Shown here: positions 6,034 to 7,112 of the stretch, in pieces | How positions within the stretch are numbered: the stretch's first letter is position 1 | Layout: each line of letters begins with the position of its first letter | From: an uncultured Chthoniobacterales bacterium | GTDB lineage: Bacteria > Verrucomicrobiota > Verrucomicrobiia > Chthoniobacterales > UBA10450 | Length of the DNA stretch: 7,112 bases | Assembly: GCA_955652155.1 (NCBI GenBank) | Contig: CATPAT010000257.1 | Span: forward strand, 1 to 7,112 | Reading direction: 5' to 3' | The notes under the pieces: generated by a model | Told to the model about the DNA's origin: nothing | The model's input: only the letters and a program-made list of their open reading frames with translations | Database searches by the model: none | Made by a program: the position numbers and the translations under genes

Positions 6034-6057
6034 AGCCCGCATTTTCGGGCTGTTTTT
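6034..6057 (+). terminator. rho-independent terminator
   Basis: AGCCCG (6034-6039) pairs with CGGGCT (6046-6051) across a 6-base loop (CATTTT) and is followed by GTTTTT (6052-6057). The perfect GC-rich stem plus T run on the plus strand fits intrinsic termination. It closes the plus-strand region before the attachment site. Confidence 0.7.
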
Positions 6058-6138
6058 ACCTATGAAACAAGCCCAATGTGGCCAAACGAAATTCGGGTTC
6101 GATTCCCGTTGCCCGCTATTAGTCTTTTCATAGGTAAA
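6055..6138. repeat. perfect 13-bp inverted repeat enclosing the tRNA fragment
   Basis: TTTACCTATGAAA at 6055-6067 is the exact reverse complement of TTTCATAGGTAAA at 6126-6138. The arms are 58 bases apart and enclose the tRNA-Gly 3' end. The match does not extend inwards or outwards. A 13-bp perfect pair in so short an interval is unlikely by chance. It may be recombinase or accessory-protein arm sites, or a large cruciform, but the role is inferred. Confidence 0.6.
6093..6117 (+). other. tRNA-Gly 3' end fragment, probable attachment site (att)
   Basis: The bases read as the 3' part of a bacterial tRNA-Gly. CGGG (6094-6097), loop TTCGATT (6098-6104) and CCCG (6105-6108) form the T arm. They are followed by the acceptor strand TGCCCGC (6110-6116) and discriminator T (6117), with no CCA after it. 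A matching GCGGGCA acceptor 5' strand, D arm and anticodon arm are absent upstream, so it is not a tRNA gene. Tyrosine recombinases commonly use the T-arm/acceptor end of tRNA genes as attB and leave such a copy at the element's far side. The integrase gene begins within 150 bases. The intact gene should lie at the other boundary, outside the window. Confidence 0.75.
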
Positions 6139-6170
6139 TTGCGCTTCGACGAAAGATTTTGCTTGCAAAG

Positions 6171-6188
6171 TCGGACACTTTTCGGACA
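6171..6188 (+). repeat. TCGGACA direct repeat, 11-bp phase
   Basis: TCGGACA occurs at 6171-6177 and 6182-6188, exactly one DNA helical turn apart, between the attachment site and the integrase. This spacing puts both on the same face of the helix, as for paired protein-binding sites such as integrase arm sites or an operator for the integrase gene. Confidence 0.4.
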
Positions 6189-6263
6189 ATATTTGCGCAC
6201 TTAAGCACCATAAAAGCGAAGCGTCAAAGATTTCCGATTGTCATTAAACGCGGCTCCTGCGCC

Positions 6264-7112
6264 GTGAAAATTTACCGTGATCGCAAGCCGACCGGCACGT
6301 ATTACCGCGTCTCGTACCACATCGGTGGCAAGCGTCACCGGCTGCATTTCAATGATCTTGAGAAAGCGACAAATGAGGCCGAAGCGAAAGCAGCGCAATT
6401 GTCGCGCGGAGATATTGACGCTGTCCAATTAACCGGACGCGACCGGCTTGTTTACGGGCGCGCGTTGGAAGCAATACGCGAGCACGGATTGCCCCTTGAT
6501 GCTGCTGCGCTCGAATACAGCGAAGCGCGCAAGCTTCTTGACGGTGTTCCACTAGTCGATGCGGTGCGGTTCTATTCCCGACATCACGGGCGCGGAATCA
6601 AACGAAAATCGGTCGCAGATGCAGTTGACGCGATGATCGCCGCAAAGACCGCGAAGGGCGTGAGCCAAGTTTATCTTGCCGATCTGCGCTACCGGCTTGG
6701 CGCTTTCAAAGAGGCGTTTCGTTGCGACGTAAGCGCGCTCGTGCCGGATGATGTTGCTGGTTTCTTCCAGCGTTTGCGGTTGTCACCGCGTAGTCACAAC
6801 AATTTTCTGCGAATGCTGCGGACGTTCTTCGCATTCGCTCAAAAACACGGCTGGCTGTCGAAAGAAGTTGATCTGCTGGCACGGGTGGAAAAGCGCAGTG
6901 AGAAACCGACTCCGGTTGAAATTTTCACGCCTGCGGAGCTTATGGCGTTGCTCAAGAATGCGTCTGCCGAAGTCGCGCACTGTCTCGCGTTGAGTGCGTT
7001 TGCGGGATTGCGGGCAGAGGAGATTCTACGGCTCGATTGGGCAGACATAGAGCGCCGGCCGGGATTCATTGAAGTCGCAGCGCACAAAGCGAAAACAGCC
7101 ACTCGCAGAATC
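6264..7112 (+). CDS. tyrosine recombinase / phage-type integrase (C-terminus beyond window)
   Basis: A site-specific recombinase that would catalyse integration and excision at the neighbouring tRNA-Gly site. From GTG 6264 there are 283 codons to the right edge. First comes an N-terminal basic arm-type region (KIYRDRKPTGTYYRVSYHIG), then a SAM-like core-binding domain (VSQVYLADLRYRLGAFKEAF; SPRSHNNFLRMLRTFFAFAQ). The catalytic domain starts with EIFTPAELMALL and LSAFAGLRAEEILRLDW, whose arginine is the first catalytic residue, then KAKTATRRI, where the catalytic lysine is expected. The HxxR and tyrosine boxes lie outside the window. Family-like sequence (KRQRFPIVIKRGSCAV) continues in frame upstream of GTG 6264 to about 6213, so the real start is probably earlier. 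The frame is open from 6138, but the only standard upstream start is TTG 6159, while the position that fits best (6210) is ATA. Completeness downstream cannot be judged. Confidence 0.88.
   Translation, partial: MKIYRDRKPTGTYYRVSYHIGGKRHRLHFNDLEKATNEAEAKAAQLSRGDIDAVQLTGRDRLVYGRALEAIREHGLPLDAAALEYSEARKLLDGVPLVDAVRFYSRHHGRGIKRKSVADAVDAMIAAKTAKGVSQVYLADLRYRLGAFKEAFRCDVSALVPDDVAGFFQRLRLSPRSHNNFLRMLRTFFAFAQKHGWLSKEVDLLARVEKRSEKPTPVEIFTPAELMALLKNASAEVAHCLALSAFAGLRAEEILRLDWADIERRPGFIEVAAHKAKTATRRI

Noticed and set aside
6034..6117. A complete tRNA-Gly gene around 6093-6117
   Set aside because: Only the T arm and acceptor 3' strand are present. No matching acceptor 5' strand, D arm or anticodon arm exists upstream, and CCA is not encoded.
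6163..6192. Possible sigma-70-like promoter TTGCAA then CAATAT before the integrase
   Set aside because: The -10 matches only about 3 of 6 consensus bases and overlaps the TCGGACA repeat, which is too weak to list as a promoter.
1..7112. CRISPR array, riboswitch or rRNA
   Set aside because: I saw no regularly spaced repeats, no recognisable aptamer pattern and no ribosomal RNA sequence in the window.

Overview
This window looks like an accessory region of a Gram-negative chromosome with a moderately high G+C content. It carries a surface-glycan or natural-product tailoring locus that ends against mobile-element debris and a tRNA-anchored integrase. The best hint to the host is the integrase. 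Its N-terminal pattern (FPIVIKRGS..VKIYR, then GTYYRVSYHIGGKRHRL) is one I associate from memory with tyrosine recombinases of Verrucomicrobiota and Planctomycetota. The phylum is therefore only a tentative inference.

Positions 1-3380, minus strand: a tightly packed operon read right to left. It contains a GT2-like glycosyltransferase (2549-3361), a GT-B-type glycosyltransferase (1366-2559), a 42-residue small membrane-like protein (1241-1369) and a NodU/CmcH-type O-carbamoyltransferase that runs off the left edge (<1-1244). The two junctions around the small ORF are 4-base ATGA overlaps, and the two glycosyltransferases overlap by 11 bases, so translational coupling is likely throughout. A 14-codon leader ORF with an excellent Shine-Dalgarno overlaps the start of the first gene.

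Positions 3381-3951: a divergent gap filled with insertion-sequence wreckage. On the minus strand is a short C-terminal piece resembling an IS256/Mutator-type transposase. On the plus strand is a collapsed IS3-type transposase with an internal deletion, a frameshift, and a stop codon where the last DDE residue should be.

Positions 3952-5783, plus strand: a class I SAM methyltransferase with altered signature residues (3952-4650), a second GT2-like glycosyltransferase of a different subtype (4658-5449), and an unrecognised ORF (about 5502-5783).

Positions 5784-7112: a dead N-terminal fragment of a Dam-type DNA adenine methyltransferase, a hairpin terminator, the 3' end of a tRNA-Gly gene without its 5' part, a perfect 13-bp inverted repeat enclosing that fragment, a helically phased TCGGACA direct repeat, and the first two thirds of a tyrosine recombinase that runs off the right edge. 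This reads as one boundary of an integrated element extending to the right.

Working together, the two glycosyltransferase/tailoring arms could build and decorate (glycosylate, methylate, carbamoylate) a polysaccharide or glycosylated small molecule. The product cannot be named from this window.
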